Source: Myxococcus xanthus
GTDB taxonomy: Bacteria; Myxococcota; Myxococcia; Myxococcales; Myxococcaceae
DNA length: 49,000 bases
Assembly (NCBI RefSeq): GCF_013116825.1
Contig: NZ_JABFNS010000064.1
Coordinates: 1 to 49,000, forward strand
Reading direction: 5' to 3'
Each line of letters starts with the position of its first letter. The stretch's first letter is position 1. Positions 37,397-47,758 of the stretch are shown here, piece by piece. The position numbers and the translations under genes are program-made. Below the pieces are notes generated by a model, which searched no databases, was not told the DNA's origin, and saw nothing but the letters and a program-made list of their open reading frames with translations.

Positions 37397-39475
37397 ATGT
37401 CTTCACGACGCACGTCGTGGTGCTGGGTGCTGCCGTTCCTCCTGGTACTTTCCACTTCCGCGTGGGCGGACACAGGCCAGCCCAGCGTCGACTTGAATCA
37501 GGGCTGGCGATACCGCTGGGGAGACTCACCGCCGGGCCCCGCCGATGTACCAGCCTGGGCACTGGAGTCAGGGGATGAACAGGCGTGGCAGCCCGTGGCG
37601 GCCCTCCGCGAGCCACCTGGCCGGGGAGCGCACACCTTCCTCTGGCTGAGCATTCCCATCCCCCAGGGGCAGTGGCTGGAGCCCGCGCTCTACCTGGGCA
37701 CGGTGGCCCATGCCTTCGAGGTCTACGCCAACGGCCACCGCATCCATGCGAGCGGGCGGCTGAATCCCTCCGGCCAGGAGGAGACGGACAACCTCGCATG
37801 GCGGCTCGTCCCCCTGCACCCCACGGTGGAAGGCACGCGCCTGCTGCTGCGAATCCAGAGCAGCGGTCCAATCATCGGCGTGGGGGGCGCGGCTCGGGTG
37901 GGGACACACCATCAGCTGCTCGCGACGGTGACGCGCACGGGGCTGGCGCCCTTCGTCATGGGCATGCTGTTGCTCACCATCGCAGGTGCCGCCACCTTGG
38001 GGGCCCTGGTACGGCGTCAGACACAGATGCTCTTGCCGCTCGTCATCTTCACGAGCGGCTCGGCGGCCCTGCTTCTGGGCACGAGCGGCCTGATTCCCGC
38101 GCTCTGGGGCGGCTATCTGCTGGGGAGCCAGCTCACGTTGGTGGGCTCGCACTGCATCCTGCCCGCGCTCGCCTGGTTCATCTCCGACAGCGTCCTGGAG
38201 AACCGGCTGCGCTGGTTCCGCTGGAGTGCCTGGGCCGCGTGCGTGCCGGCCTCCCTTCAGGTCATCATCGTGATGGCCGACCTGGGCATGGCTCAGCGGA
38301 ACCTCGGCCTCTTCGTCCTCTACTCGGTGCCTTGCCTGCTCGGGTGCGTCATCGTCGCGGGCATCGCGGCGTGGCGGGGCAACCCCGACGCGCGAATCTT
38401 CTCCGTGGGCCTGGGCGTGTTCTTCGGTGTCGTCATCCACACCACGCTGCCGGTGTTCGGGCTGACGGAGGCCACGGACTCGCTCATGCACTGGGGCTTC
38501 CTGGCGCTCACGCTCTCATTGGTGGGCATCGTCGTGCGCCGCTCGGTGCTGGTGGTGCGCGCGCTCGCGTCGCACACCCACCAACTCGAGGAGCGTCGCC
38601 ATGAGGTGAAGCGGCTCGCCCAGGACATGGGGAGCGGCGCTGGCGAGCTGGCCGCGGTGGCGCAACAACTTCGCACGTCCAGTGAGGTACAGACGGCGGG
38701 TGTCAGCCGGCAGGCCGCGGCACTCCGCGAGGCGGAGCAGACGGTCCAGGAAATCCGGCAGGGCTCCCTGGTGACGGCGGACAAGGCGCGGCGGCTCGCG
38801 GGCGCCATCGCAACCGCCGAGGAGGCGGGGCGCGATGGCGGCGCGGCCATCACCCGCACGCAGACCAACCTGGAAGCCATCCGCCAGGAGGTCTCCGAGA
38901 TGTCGAGCCGCATCCTCGCGCTGGACGCACGCACCCGCGAAATCTCCAGCATCGTGGACACCGTGAAGGGACTTGCGGACCAGTCCAACATGCTGGCCAT
39001 CAACGCGGCCATCGAGGCCGCGCGCAGCGGGGAGCACGGCCGGGGCTTTGGCGTCGTGTCGCGAGAGGTCCGCAGCCTCGCCGACCAGTCCATCCTGGCG
39101 ACCCATCGCATCCGCGAGGTGCTCGACGGCGTGAGTCTGAGCATGCGTGAGGCCGCGAAGAGGAGTGAACAGGGAGAGCACCGCGTGAAGGCGAGCCTGG
39201 ACGCGGTGCGCGACTCCGGCACCCAGCTCCAGCGGCTCACGGGCATCATCGACGACACCGGCACCAGTGTGCGGCAGATTTCCGCGGCGGTGGCGCAGCA
39301 GGACGCGGGCACCTCCCAGATTGCCCAGGCCATTCAAGAGCTGTCCGCCCAGATGCGGCATACGCTGCGTACCGCCGAGGAGACTCAGAAGGTGTCGGGT
39401 TCGGTGCAAGCGCTGGCGGAGAACATGGCGGGCACGGCCCGCCTCGCGCTCCAGGCGGGAACGCTCGATGACTGA
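37397..39475 (+). CDS. Methyl-accepting chemotaxis-type receptor with 7TMR-DISM sensor
   Basis: This encodes 692 residues from the ATG at 37397, chosen because it starts a clear signal peptide (RRTSWCWVLPFLLVLSTSAW, cleavage at AWA-DT); upstream ATGs in frame do not. Residues about 25-180 are a periplasmic beta-sandwich (LNQGWRYRWGDSP, LWLSIPIPQG, VYANGHRIHASG) like the DISM extracellular domain. Seven membrane helices follow (about 182-383). No HAMP domain is seen. Residues about 395-690 are the MCP signalling coiled coil, with the hairpin ADQSNMLAINAAIEAARSGE at 527-546 that contacts CheA/CheW. Most 7TMR-DISM proteins carry kinase or GGDEF outputs, so the MCP output is unusual. The ligand is unknown; the fold suggests a carbohydrate. 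Confidence 0.85.
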   Translation: MSSRRTSWCWVLPFLLVLSTSAWADTGQPSVDLNQGWRYRWGDSPPGPADVPAWALESGDEQAWQPVAALREPPGRGAHTFLWLSIPIPQGQWLEPALYLGTVAHAFEVYANGHRIHASGRLNPSGQEETDNLAWRLVPLHPTVEGTRLLLRIQSSGPIIGVGGAARVGTHHQLLATVTRTGLAPFVMGMLLLTIAGAATLGALVRRQTQMLLPLVIFTSGSAALLLGTSGLIPALWGGYLLGSQLTLVGSHCILPALAWFISDSVLENRLRWFRWSAWAACVPASLQVIIVMADLGMAQRNLGLFVLYSVPCLLGCVIVAGIAAWRGNPDARIFSVGLGVFFGVVIHTTLPVFGLTEATDSLMHWGFLALTLSLVGIVVRRSVLVVRALASHTHQLEERRHEVKRLAQDMGSGAGELAAVAQQLRTSSEVQTAGVSRQAAALREAEQTVQEIRQGSLVTADKARRLAGAIATAEEAGRDGGAAITRTQTNLEAIRQEVSEMSSRILALDARTREISSIVDTVKGLADQSNMLAINAAIEAARSGEHGRGFGVVSREVRSLADQSILATHRIREVLDGVSLSMREAAKRSEQGEHRVKASLDAVRDSGTQLQRLTGIIDDTGTSVRQISAAVAQQDAGTSQIAQAIQELSAQMRHTLRTAEETQKVSGSVQALAENMAGTARLALQAGTLDD

Positions 39476-39501
39476 GCCTCATCCCGTAACGTCCGCGCAG
39501 T

Positions 39502-39523
39502 AACGGATGGGAGCGCATCCGTT
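39502..39523. terminator. Hairpin between receptor and methyltransferase genes
   Basis: AACGGATG and CATCCGTT form a perfect eight-base stem with a six-base loop, 26 bases after the receptor stop and 33 bases before the next ATG. It could be a terminator or an operator. Confidence 0.45.
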
Positions 39524-39556
39524 GCAGGCCCGCGCAAAGGGTGCTCAGAAGCCAGC

Positions 39557-40285
39557 ATGGCGCAGAACATCTACGACGACCCCGGCTTCTTCGAAGGCTA
39601 CAGCCAGCTGCGGCGCTCGCTGGTGGGGCTCGCGGGTGCACCGGAATGGCCCGCGCTGCGGGCGATGCTGCCCGAGCTGCGGGGCCTCCGGGTGATGGAC
39701 CTCGGCTGCGGCTACGGCTGGTTCTGCCGGTGGGCTCGGGAACAAGGGGCAGTGCAGGTTCACGGGCTCGACGTCTCGGCGCGTATGCTGGAACGGGCCC
39801 GGCAGCTGACGTCCACCTGTGACATCGTCTACAGCCAGGCAGACCTGGAGACGGTGGAACTTCCTCGAGCCCGCTTCGACCTCGTCTACAGCTCCCTGGC
39901 CTTTCACTACATCGAAGACCTGCCGCGCCTGCTCGCGAAGGTGCACGCCACCCTGGTTCCGGGTGGCGCGCTGGTCTTCTCCACCGAGCATCCCATCTAC
40001 ATGGCTCCCACCCACCCGGGCTGGCGAGTGGATGAACAAGGCCAGAAGACATGGCCCCTCAATGGCTACCAGGCCGAGGGGCCCCGCACCACGGACTGGC
40101 TCGCCAAGGGCGTCATCAAGTACCATCGCACGCTGGGCAACTTGTTGAACACCCTGATTCACACCGGCTTCAGTCTGCGTCAGGTCAACGAATGGGGTCC
40201 GACCGAGGCGCAGCTCTCCGCCCAGCCGGAGCTGGCCGAGGAGCGGGAGCGCCCCATGATGTTGCTCGTATCCGCGCGGCGTTAG
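39557..40285 (+). CDS. SAM-dependent methyltransferase
   Basis: This 242-residue class I methyltransferase has motif I VMDLGCGYGWF at about 46-56, strand-two end GLDVSARML, FDLVYSSLAFHYIEDL (motif IV) and LVPGGALVFSTEHP. The order and length match small ubiquinone- or tellurite-type Methyltransf_11 proteins. The start at MAQNIYDDPGFFEGYSQLRR is typical for the family. No clear ribosome-binding site precedes it; AAGGG lies about 17 bases upstream. The substrate cannot be stated. It may be cotranscribed with the receptor, although a hairpin lies between. Confidence 0.85.
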   Translation: MAQNIYDDPGFFEGYSQLRRSLVGLAGAPEWPALRAMLPELRGLRVMDLGCGYGWFCRWAREQGAVQVHGLDVSARMLERARQLTSTCDIVYSQADLETVELPRARFDLVYSSLAFHYIEDLPRLLAKVHATLVPGGALVFSTEHPIYMAPTHPGWRVDEQGQKTWPLNGYQAEGPRTTDWLAKGVIKYHRTLGNLLNTLIHTGFSLRQVNEWGPTEAQLSAQPELAEERERPMMLLVSARR

Positions 40286-40744
40286 ACAAACGTGGCGGCG
40301 TCCGCCTCGGCCCCTCTCCGAACCTCACCCCGGCAGTGCTGGAGTTGAAGCGCAGCAGTTGAACCCTTTCACGCCACGTCTACCTCGACGCTCACCGCTT
40401 GCGCCCCCCCATGGCGAGCATCCTCTCGCACCGTCTTCCGCATCATCACCCGAGCGGGCGGGCGCGCATGGGCCGAAGCCCGCGTTGAATGGTCCCCGGG
40501 CGCCAGCAACGACCGCGGCTGCGAGCAAGCGCCATCTCCCCTGACGGCAAGGCGCACCCGCTCGACGCGTGCTCTAACTCTTCGCGGACTGCGTCGGCGG
40601 GCCCTGCCCCAGTGGCCCCGGCGGCAAGCCGCTGTCGCGTGCAGCGGACGCAGCGGGCAGGCCCGACGCCCGAGCCCCTTCCTGGCCCTCCCCGCGCATG
40701 AAGCGGCGCATCCCGGAGCTCCGCCCCGGGATTGCCGGGCGCCC
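40286..40744. other. Convergent spacer, no gene recognised
   Basis: Between the methyltransferase (+) and the helicase (-) lie 459 bases without a convincing gene. Open frames are Arg/Pro/Ala-rich and resemble nothing I know. A hairpin at 40710-40732 probably terminates the helicase transcript. Confidence 0.5.
40710..40732 (-). terminator. Terminator hairpin after helicase gene
   Basis: ATCCCGG (40710-40716) and CCGGGAT (40726-40732) form a seven-base stem with a nine-base loop, 12 bases beyond the helicase stop. Confidence 0.5.
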
Positions 40745-43213
<2,469 letters not shown>

Positions 43214-43219
43214 CCGCGG

Positions 43220-43225
43220 ATTCTA
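43220..43225 (-). promoter_or_regulatory. -10 box for a leaderless helicase transcript
   Basis: TAGAAT on the minus strand matches the -10 consensus at five of six positions and ends six bases before the helicase ATG. No -35 box is evident at the right distance. Confidence 0.4.
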
Positions 43226-43266
43226 ACCTCAGGCGGGCCCCTCCGCCCGGCTCCAGCGGCGGTGGC

Positions 43267-44244
43267 TCAGTGGATTCGCAAGGCCAGCTTGCCCAGATGG
43301 TGCTTGCTCGCGGCTTCGAGCGCGCGGCCCGCGTCGTCCAGCCGGTACACCTGGAAGACCTCGACATGGAAGGGCCCTGCTTCAATGAGCCGGTTGAGAC
43401 GCGCGAGGACCTCAGCATTCGACTCGCCATTGTAGGCCGTGAGCTTCACACCCTCAGGCGCCCGTGGCTCCGGCTCGACGCCATTCGGGTAGGCGATGTG
43501 GCCTCCCTTCTTCACGGCTTGCAGCGCCGAGGCCCTGCCCTCGCCGCCCGCGAGCACCAGCGCCGCGTCGAGCCCGTCCGGCGCGAAGTCCCGAATCGCC
43601 TTCGCCACGTCATCTCCACCCCGCCCGTCCACCGCCTTCTCCGCCCCCAGGCGCTTCACCAACGCCACGCCGTCCGGGCCCGAAGCCACCGCCAGGACCC
43701 GCGCTCCCAGCCGCCTGGCGAGCTGCACCGCCAGATGGCCCACGCCGCCGCTCGCGCCGTACACCAGGAGCGTCATGCCCTGACGAACGTTCAACGCGTC
43801 CTGCACGCCTTGAAGCGCCGTGATGCCATCCGCGCCCAGGACGCCCGCCTGTTCCGCGCTCAAGCCTTTCGGAACGAGCGCCGTGTCATCGGCCTTCACC
43901 GCCGCGTACTCGGCGAAGAAGCCGCCCTTGTCATTGAGGAAGCCGGAGCCGTACACCCGGTCGCCCACCTTGCGGGACGTGACGCCCTCGCCCACCGCCA
44001 CGACGGTGCCGGCCCCGTCCGTTCCCAGCACATAGGGAAAGGATGACTTTCCAGGCTTCAGCAGCTCCATTTCCCCCTCGCGCTCCGCCGCGTCCCAGCT
44101 GCCGACGCCCGCGGTCTCCACCTGGATGAGCACCTCTCCCGCGCCCACGGCCGGAACGGCCACCGTCTTCACGCCCAGCACCTCCGGCCCACCGAAGTGG
44201 TCGATGGCGGCGGCCTTCATCTGCGACGGAATGGATGTCTTCAT
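43267..44244 (-). CDS. Zinc-independent quinone oxidoreductase (MDR family)
   Basis: This encodes 325 residues of the medium-chain dehydrogenase/reductase superfamily. The N-terminal GroES-like domain (FGGPEVLGVKTVAVPAVGAG, VLGTDGAGTVVAVGEGV) lacks the zinc-ligand cysteines of true alcohol dehydrogenases. The nucleotide-binding domain has VYGASGGVGHLAVQLARRLG, which prefers NADPH. It is therefore expected to reduce quinones or enones. The length is normal. The ATG has GAGGA seven bases upstream. The helicase gene follows on the same strand, so they might share a transcript, but their functions are unrelated. Confidence 0.88.
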   Translation of the reverse strand: MKTSIPSQMKAAAIDHFGGPEVLGVKTVAVPAVGAGEVLIQVETAGVGSWDAAEREGEMELLKPGKSSFPYVLGTDGAGTVVAVGEGVTSRKVGDRVYGSGFLNDKGGFFAEYAAVKADDTALVPKGLSAEQAGVLGADGITALQGVQDALNVRQGMTLLVYGASGGVGHLAVQLARRLGARVLAVASGPDGVALVKRLGAEKAVDGRGGDDVAKAIRDFAPDGLDAALVLAGGEGRASALQAVKKGGHIAYPNGVEPEPRAPEGVKLTAYNGESNAEVLARLNRLIEAGPFHVEVFQVYRLDDAGRALEAASKHHLGKLALRIH

Positions 44245-44516
44245 GGGAAGTCCTCGCGGGCGGGGAGCTCACGCCCCGACAGGGTTCATCCGGAGCGTGG
44301 GCACGCCTCCCTCGGAATGCAGAGGACACCCACGGCGCCGCGAGCCAGGGGCCGCCCGCATGCCCGCCACCGTGGCAGCCCTTCCACCTCGCAAGGCCAC
44401 GTCACAGGCCCGTAAGCAACCGTGCGGGCACGAAACGACCGGCAAGAGCCCCCTTCGCAGCCGTTCACCGGTGGGTGCCTGATTGAAGGGAACTCCGGGC
44501 AGAGGACGGAGAGCGG

Positions 44517-44678
44517 GGCGGAGCGACCGACGCGGCGAAGAAGCCCCTCATGCATCGCGGCGGAAGCATCGCCGCCACGGTGGCGGCGCTTCAACTCGCG
44601 CGGCTCGGCCGCGACGATGTCGCGGCGTACGACGGCTCGATGACGGAGTGGTCGCAGGACCGGCAGCGGACGCTCGAA
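44517..44678 (+). pseudogene. Relic of a rhodanese-type sulfurtransferase C-terminus
   Basis: The plus-strand frame reads AGATDAAKKPLMHRGGSIAA, then TVAALQLARLGRDDVAAYDG, then SMTEWSQDRQRTLE. This closely follows the end of 3-mercaptopyruvate/thiosulfate sulfurtransferases: 'DKPVVTYCGGGIAATxxAxxLxxLGxxDVAVYDGSxxEWxxDPxLPLE'. The active-site YC is replaced by HR, so it cannot be active. Only about 54 codons remain, with no start signal and no upstream part in any frame. I read it as the last fragment of a deleted gene. The orientation is opposite to both neighbouring genes. The assignment rests on remembered motifs but the run of matches is long. Confidence 0.65.
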
Positions 44679-44691
44679 TTGACAATTCGAG
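44673..44691. promoter_or_regulatory. 19-base odd palindrome
   Basis: CTCGAATTGACAATTCGAG has perfect nine-base arms around a single central base. It lies at the end of the sulfurtransferase relic, about 430 bases upstream of the quinone oxidoreductase start. It could be an operator left from the lost gene or a hairpin. Confidence 0.4.
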
Positions 44692-44699
44692 GGCACGTC

Positions 44700-44726
44700 C
44701 CGTGGCGGATGCGATGTCCGCCACGG
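44700..44726 (-). terminator. Terminator hairpin after 5'-nucleotidase gene
   Basis: CCGTGGCGGA and TCCGCCACGG form a perfect 10-base stem with a seven-base loop, about 50 bases beyond the stop of the minus-strand nucleotidase gene. Confidence 0.6.
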
Positions 44727-44775
44727 CACTACTGTCCCACCTGCCGACGACAGGCGAGCGTGTCCCTTCGACGCG

Positions 44776-46707
44776 CTATTCGACGAACGACTTCGTGCTG
44801 TAGAGCGAAGCATCCACCTTGCGCAGGACAGGCAGGTTCGTGCCGGGCTCGCGCTCGGGCTGACGGTCGATGTACGTCTGGAGGACGTCGGCATCGAGCA
44901 CGCCGATGTCGGAGCGTCGCTCGGCCGGCACGTTGGCCAGCGTCACGTAGCCATCCCCCCCCGTGGCATTGAAGCTCAGCACGAACAGGCGATAGATGGC
45001 GGTCGGCTGGAGCGCGTTCCACTGGCCCGTCGTCTGGTCCAGCACCTCCAGGTTGCTGGCGCGCTGGCCGCGAGCCTGGGCGGCGTTGACGTCGAAGCGC
45101 AGGCCGCCGGTGTACGGATAGGGCCCCGTGGTGCCGCCCTCCCGGAACGTGGCGTGCAGCCCGTCCTCAATCATCGACTTCACCTCGGCGCCAGTGACGT
45201 CCAGCCGGAACAGCATGTTGCCGAAGGGCAGCACCTCGATGACGTCCGCCGCCGTCACCGGTCCCTGCAGCGGCCGGCGCACGCCGCCCGCGCTCTGCAA
45301 CGTGATGTCCGCGCCGCCGTAATCCGCGTTCGCCACCTCCAGGTAGGCCTGGGCCACCAGTTGCTGGATGTCGCCTCCCCGGCTGTGGACCTCGCCCAGG
45401 GCATTGCAGCTCACGCTGGAGCGGCCCGGCTCCGTGTTTCCCGGCACGCGGCGATTGCAAAGCTCGTCGTTCGCCGTGGCCACCACCGTCCGGCTGTACG
45501 CGTCAACCCGGCCCTGGAACGGCGCCAGCACCTGCGCGGCGGCCGCATCCGGCTGCGTCACCCGGAGGAAGCCGCTGGCGGCCACGCTGGCCAGCATCGC
45601 GGCGTTGTCGGAGTCGGAGACGGGCGTCCCATCCATGGAGAACTGATTGCCGATGAGCACGTGGGGCGTGCCGCCGCAGGAGGTGACCACGCCCTCGGCG
45701 TCGAAGCGGAGGGTCATCTCTCCGACGACCTGCGAGTACTGCCAGGCCTGCCCCAGGCACACGGTTTCGCCGTCGCGGTTGCGCAGCGACTCCGCGTAGG
45801 GTCCCGCGGGCGTTCCGACGTTGAAGGTCTCCATGGCCGCGGGCCCCAGCAGCGTGTGCGAGTCACCGCCGATGACCGCGTCCACGCCACTCAACTGAGG
45901 GATGATGGTCCGGTCGAGCTGGTACCCGATGTGGCTCATCACGATGATCTTGTTGATGCCCTGGGCCCGCAGCGCGTCGATGGCGCGCTGGGCGGCGGGC
46001 ACCTCGGCCTCGAACGTGGTGTCCGCATCCGGCATGGAGGACTCCTTCGTCTTGCCGGCAATCGTCAGGCCGACGAGGCCAATCTTCTGGCCGCCCCGTT
46101 CGACGACGGTGAACGGCTCCACGTAGCCTGCGGCCCTGGAGGGGTGCAGGGCAGAGCCCGCGCCGAACTGGACGTTGGCGCTGATGACGGGCGTCTGGCA
46201 CTGGCCGGCATGCAAGCGGTCGATGAAGTTCTTCAGCTCGGCATCGCCCTTGTCGAACTCGTGGTTGCCCAGGGTGAAGGCGTCGAAGCACACCGTGTTC
46301 ATCATCGCGGCGTCGGCCTCGCCAATCTGGCCCGCGCGGTTGAAGTACAGCGTGCCGGTGAGGGCGTCACCCGCGTGGAGCTTGAGCACGTTCTCCTTTC
46401 CGGTCGCCAACTCCTTCATCGCGGACGTGACACGCGCGAAACCCGAGGATTCAACCTCCGCGGCCACGGTGTCACCCGCGGCGTTCGTCACGTTCAGCTC
46501 CAGGCTGGAACCCGCCAGGTGCGAGTGGTGGTCGTTGATGTGGAGGATGGTCAGGTCCAGCGGCGCGGGCTGCGCGCCAGGGTCGACGTCATCGTCATCA
46601 CCACACGCGGACAGCACGCTGGCCGCCATCCACGTCACCGTCAACCAGCGCGTCCGGCTCGACAAACGCGCCCCCTTGCGCACTGCCTTCTCCGTCTTCA
46701 ATTGCAT
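44776..46707 (-). CDS. 5'-nucleotidase/UshA-type metallophosphatase lipoprotein
   Basis: This encodes 643 residues. The signal peptide (RWLTVTWMAASVLSAC) ends in the lipobox LSAC, so it is a lipoprotein facing the periplasm or surface. Residues about 50-330 are the metallophosphatase domain: ILHINDHHSHL (first metal ligands), LHAGDALTG, GNHEFDKGD (metal-bridging and catalytic Asn-His) and VMSHIGYQLD. Residues about 380-640 are the 5'-nucleotidase substrate domain (AYSRTVVATANDELC, DITLQSAGGVRRPLQGPVTA, PFGNMLFRLDVTGAEVK, GGDGY). It should release phosphate from extracellular nucleotides or UDP-sugars, for nutrient scavenging. The ATG has GGGAG upstream. It stands alone. Confidence 0.92.
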   Translation of the reverse strand: MQLKTEKAVRKGARLSSRTRWLTVTWMAASVLSACGDDDDVDPGAQPAPLDLTILHINDHHSHLAGSSLELNVTNAAGDTVAAEVESSGFARVTSAMKELATGKENVLKLHAGDALTGTLYFNRAGQIGEADAAMMNTVCFDAFTLGNHEFDKGDAELKNFIDRLHAGQCQTPVISANVQFGAGSALHPSRAAGYVEPFTVVERGGQKIGLVGLTIAGKTKESSMPDADTTFEAEVPAAQRAIDALRAQGINKIIVMSHIGYQLDRTIIPQLSGVDAVIGGDSHTLLGPAAMETFNVGTPAGPYAESLRNRDGETVCLGQAWQYSQVVGEMTLRFDAEGVVTSCGGTPHVLIGNQFSMDGTPVSDSDNAAMLASVAASGFLRVTQPDAAAAQVLAPFQGRVDAYSRTVVATANDELCNRRVPGNTEPGRSSVSCNALGEVHSRGGDIQQLVAQAYLEVANADYGGADITLQSAGGVRRPLQGPVTAADVIEVLPFGNMLFRLDVTGAEVKSMIEDGLHATFREGGTTGPYPYTGGLRFDVNAAQARGQRASNLEVLDQTTGQWNALQPTAIYRLFVLSFNATGGDGYVTLANVPAERRSDIGVLDADVLQTYIDRQPEREPGTNLPVLRKVDASLYSTKSFVE

Positions 46708-46833
46708 GAACCGCTCCCAGGTGCCTTTCGGAAGGCGACATGGTGTCGGGCGTGAATGACAGCCCCGTTACGCCTTCCTACCCGCGCGGTGACACTTTCA
46801 TGGCGATTGGCCGCGGCCCAGGACCCACCACCT

Positions 46834-47041
46834 TCACCCTGCCAGCACTTCGCCGGCAACCATGTGCATCCCGAGGAGCATCAAGCTGACCAGGAAACAC
46901 GCCCGGAACAGCGCGGGTGAGAGCTTCTGGCGCAGCCACTGCCCCTACCTGCATCCCGACGAGCGCCGGCAGCAACATCAAGAGGGACTGGCCCAGCTGC
47001 GTCCCCGCACCAGCGGCGTTGACGGAGAGCCGCGCCGCCAA
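46834..47041 (-). pseudogene. Frameshifted relic of a TauE/SafE-type permease
   Basis: The minus strand reads AARLSVNAAGAGTQLGQSLL then MLLPALVGMQVG. After one extra base in the run of four Gs (46942-46945 as C on the plus strand) it continues in the next frame as QWLRQKLSPALFRACFLVSL then MLLGMHMVAGEVLAG and a stop. This is the usual C-terminus of a sulfite exporter/TSUP permease: 'LPALxGMxxGxxLRxxLSPxxFRxxFLxxLxLLG'. About 65 residues remain of roughly 250; the rest is missing upstream. The break plus truncation argues for a decayed gene rather than a sequencing error alone. Confidence 0.6.
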
Positions 47042-47129
47042 GGCGCCCCGCCGGAAGACCGCGACGCGGCCCTCGCCGCGCTAGCGCGGCGCCCCCCCAG
47101 GGAAGCAGCTCGGTCCGGCGGAATATCGA

Positions 47130-47151
47130 GATATGTACGCTCGTACATATC
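47130..47151. promoter_or_regulatory. Operator of the TetR-family repressor
   Basis: The arms GATATGTACG and CGTACATATC are perfect inverted repeats around two central bases (CT), 52 bases before the repressor start. Size, symmetry and position are as expected for a TetR-family autoregulatory site. Confidence 0.7.
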
Positions 47152-47203
47152 GCCAACGGCACCTCGAGGCCTCATGCCTCCCGCCGCATCCCCGGAGACC
47201 CAC

Positions 47204-47752
47204 GTGGCCACGCGCAGACATGACCCCGAGCGAAGGGACCGCATCATCGACGCCGCGCTCGCGGTCATCGCCGAAGGGGGCGTGGTGGGCACGTCGCACC
47301 GCCGGGTCGCCGAGCGCGCGGGCGTGCCCCTGGGCTCGATGACCTACCACTTCACGAGCATGGACGAACTGCTGCACGAGGCGTTCAGCCGCTTCGCCCA
47401 GCGCATCAGCGAGCGGTTCGCCGAGCGGATCGCCGCGGCCACCGACCTTGACTCGCTGGTCTCCGCCATCGTCCACATCGTCCACGACGACCTCGCGGCG
47501 GGGCAGGACGAGCTCGTGCTCACGCTCGAGCTCTACACACTCGCGGCGCGCCAACGCGCCTTCCGGCAAATCACCCACGACTGGATGCGCCGCAGCCGCG
47601 CCGTGCTGGAAAGGCTCATAGACGCCAGGATGGCGCACGAGCTCGACGCCTTGATTGAGGGGCTGTTCATCCACGTCAGCCTCGACCCCGCCCCACGCAG
47701 CCGCGACCTGACCCGGGACGCCGTGCGCCGCATTCTCTCGCTCGCCCCCTGA
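47204..47752 (+). CDS. TetR-family transcriptional repressor
   Basis: This encodes 182 residues. I chose the GTG at 47204 because GGAG lies six bases upstream and the protein then begins ATRRHDPERRDRIIDAALAV, the usual start of the family. An ATG at 47174 would add ten residues. The N-terminal helix-turn-helix is clear: GTSHRRVAERAGVPLGSMTY, followed by HFTSMDELL. The C-terminal ligand domain is all helical and short. A strong palindrome lies just upstream, so it probably represses itself and the MFS gene that starts six bases after its stop. The inducer is likely a compound exported by that transporter. Confidence 0.9.
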   Translation: MATRRHDPERRDRIIDAALAVIAEGGVVGTSHRRVAERAGVPLGSMTYHFTSMDELLHEAFSRFAQRISERFAERIAAATDLDSLVSAIVHIVHDDLAAGQDELVLTLELYTLAARQRAFRQITHDWMRRSRAVLERLIDARMAHELDALIEGLFIHVSLDPAPRSRDLTRDAVRRILSLAP

Positions 47753-47758
47753 CCTGCC

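Noticed and set aside
44286-44894. 202-codon minus-strand open frame across the spacer and nucleotidase end
   Set aside because: It overlaps the end of a real gene, has no ribosome-binding site, and its composition is typical of chance frames. The plus-strand sulfurtransferase relic explains part of it better.
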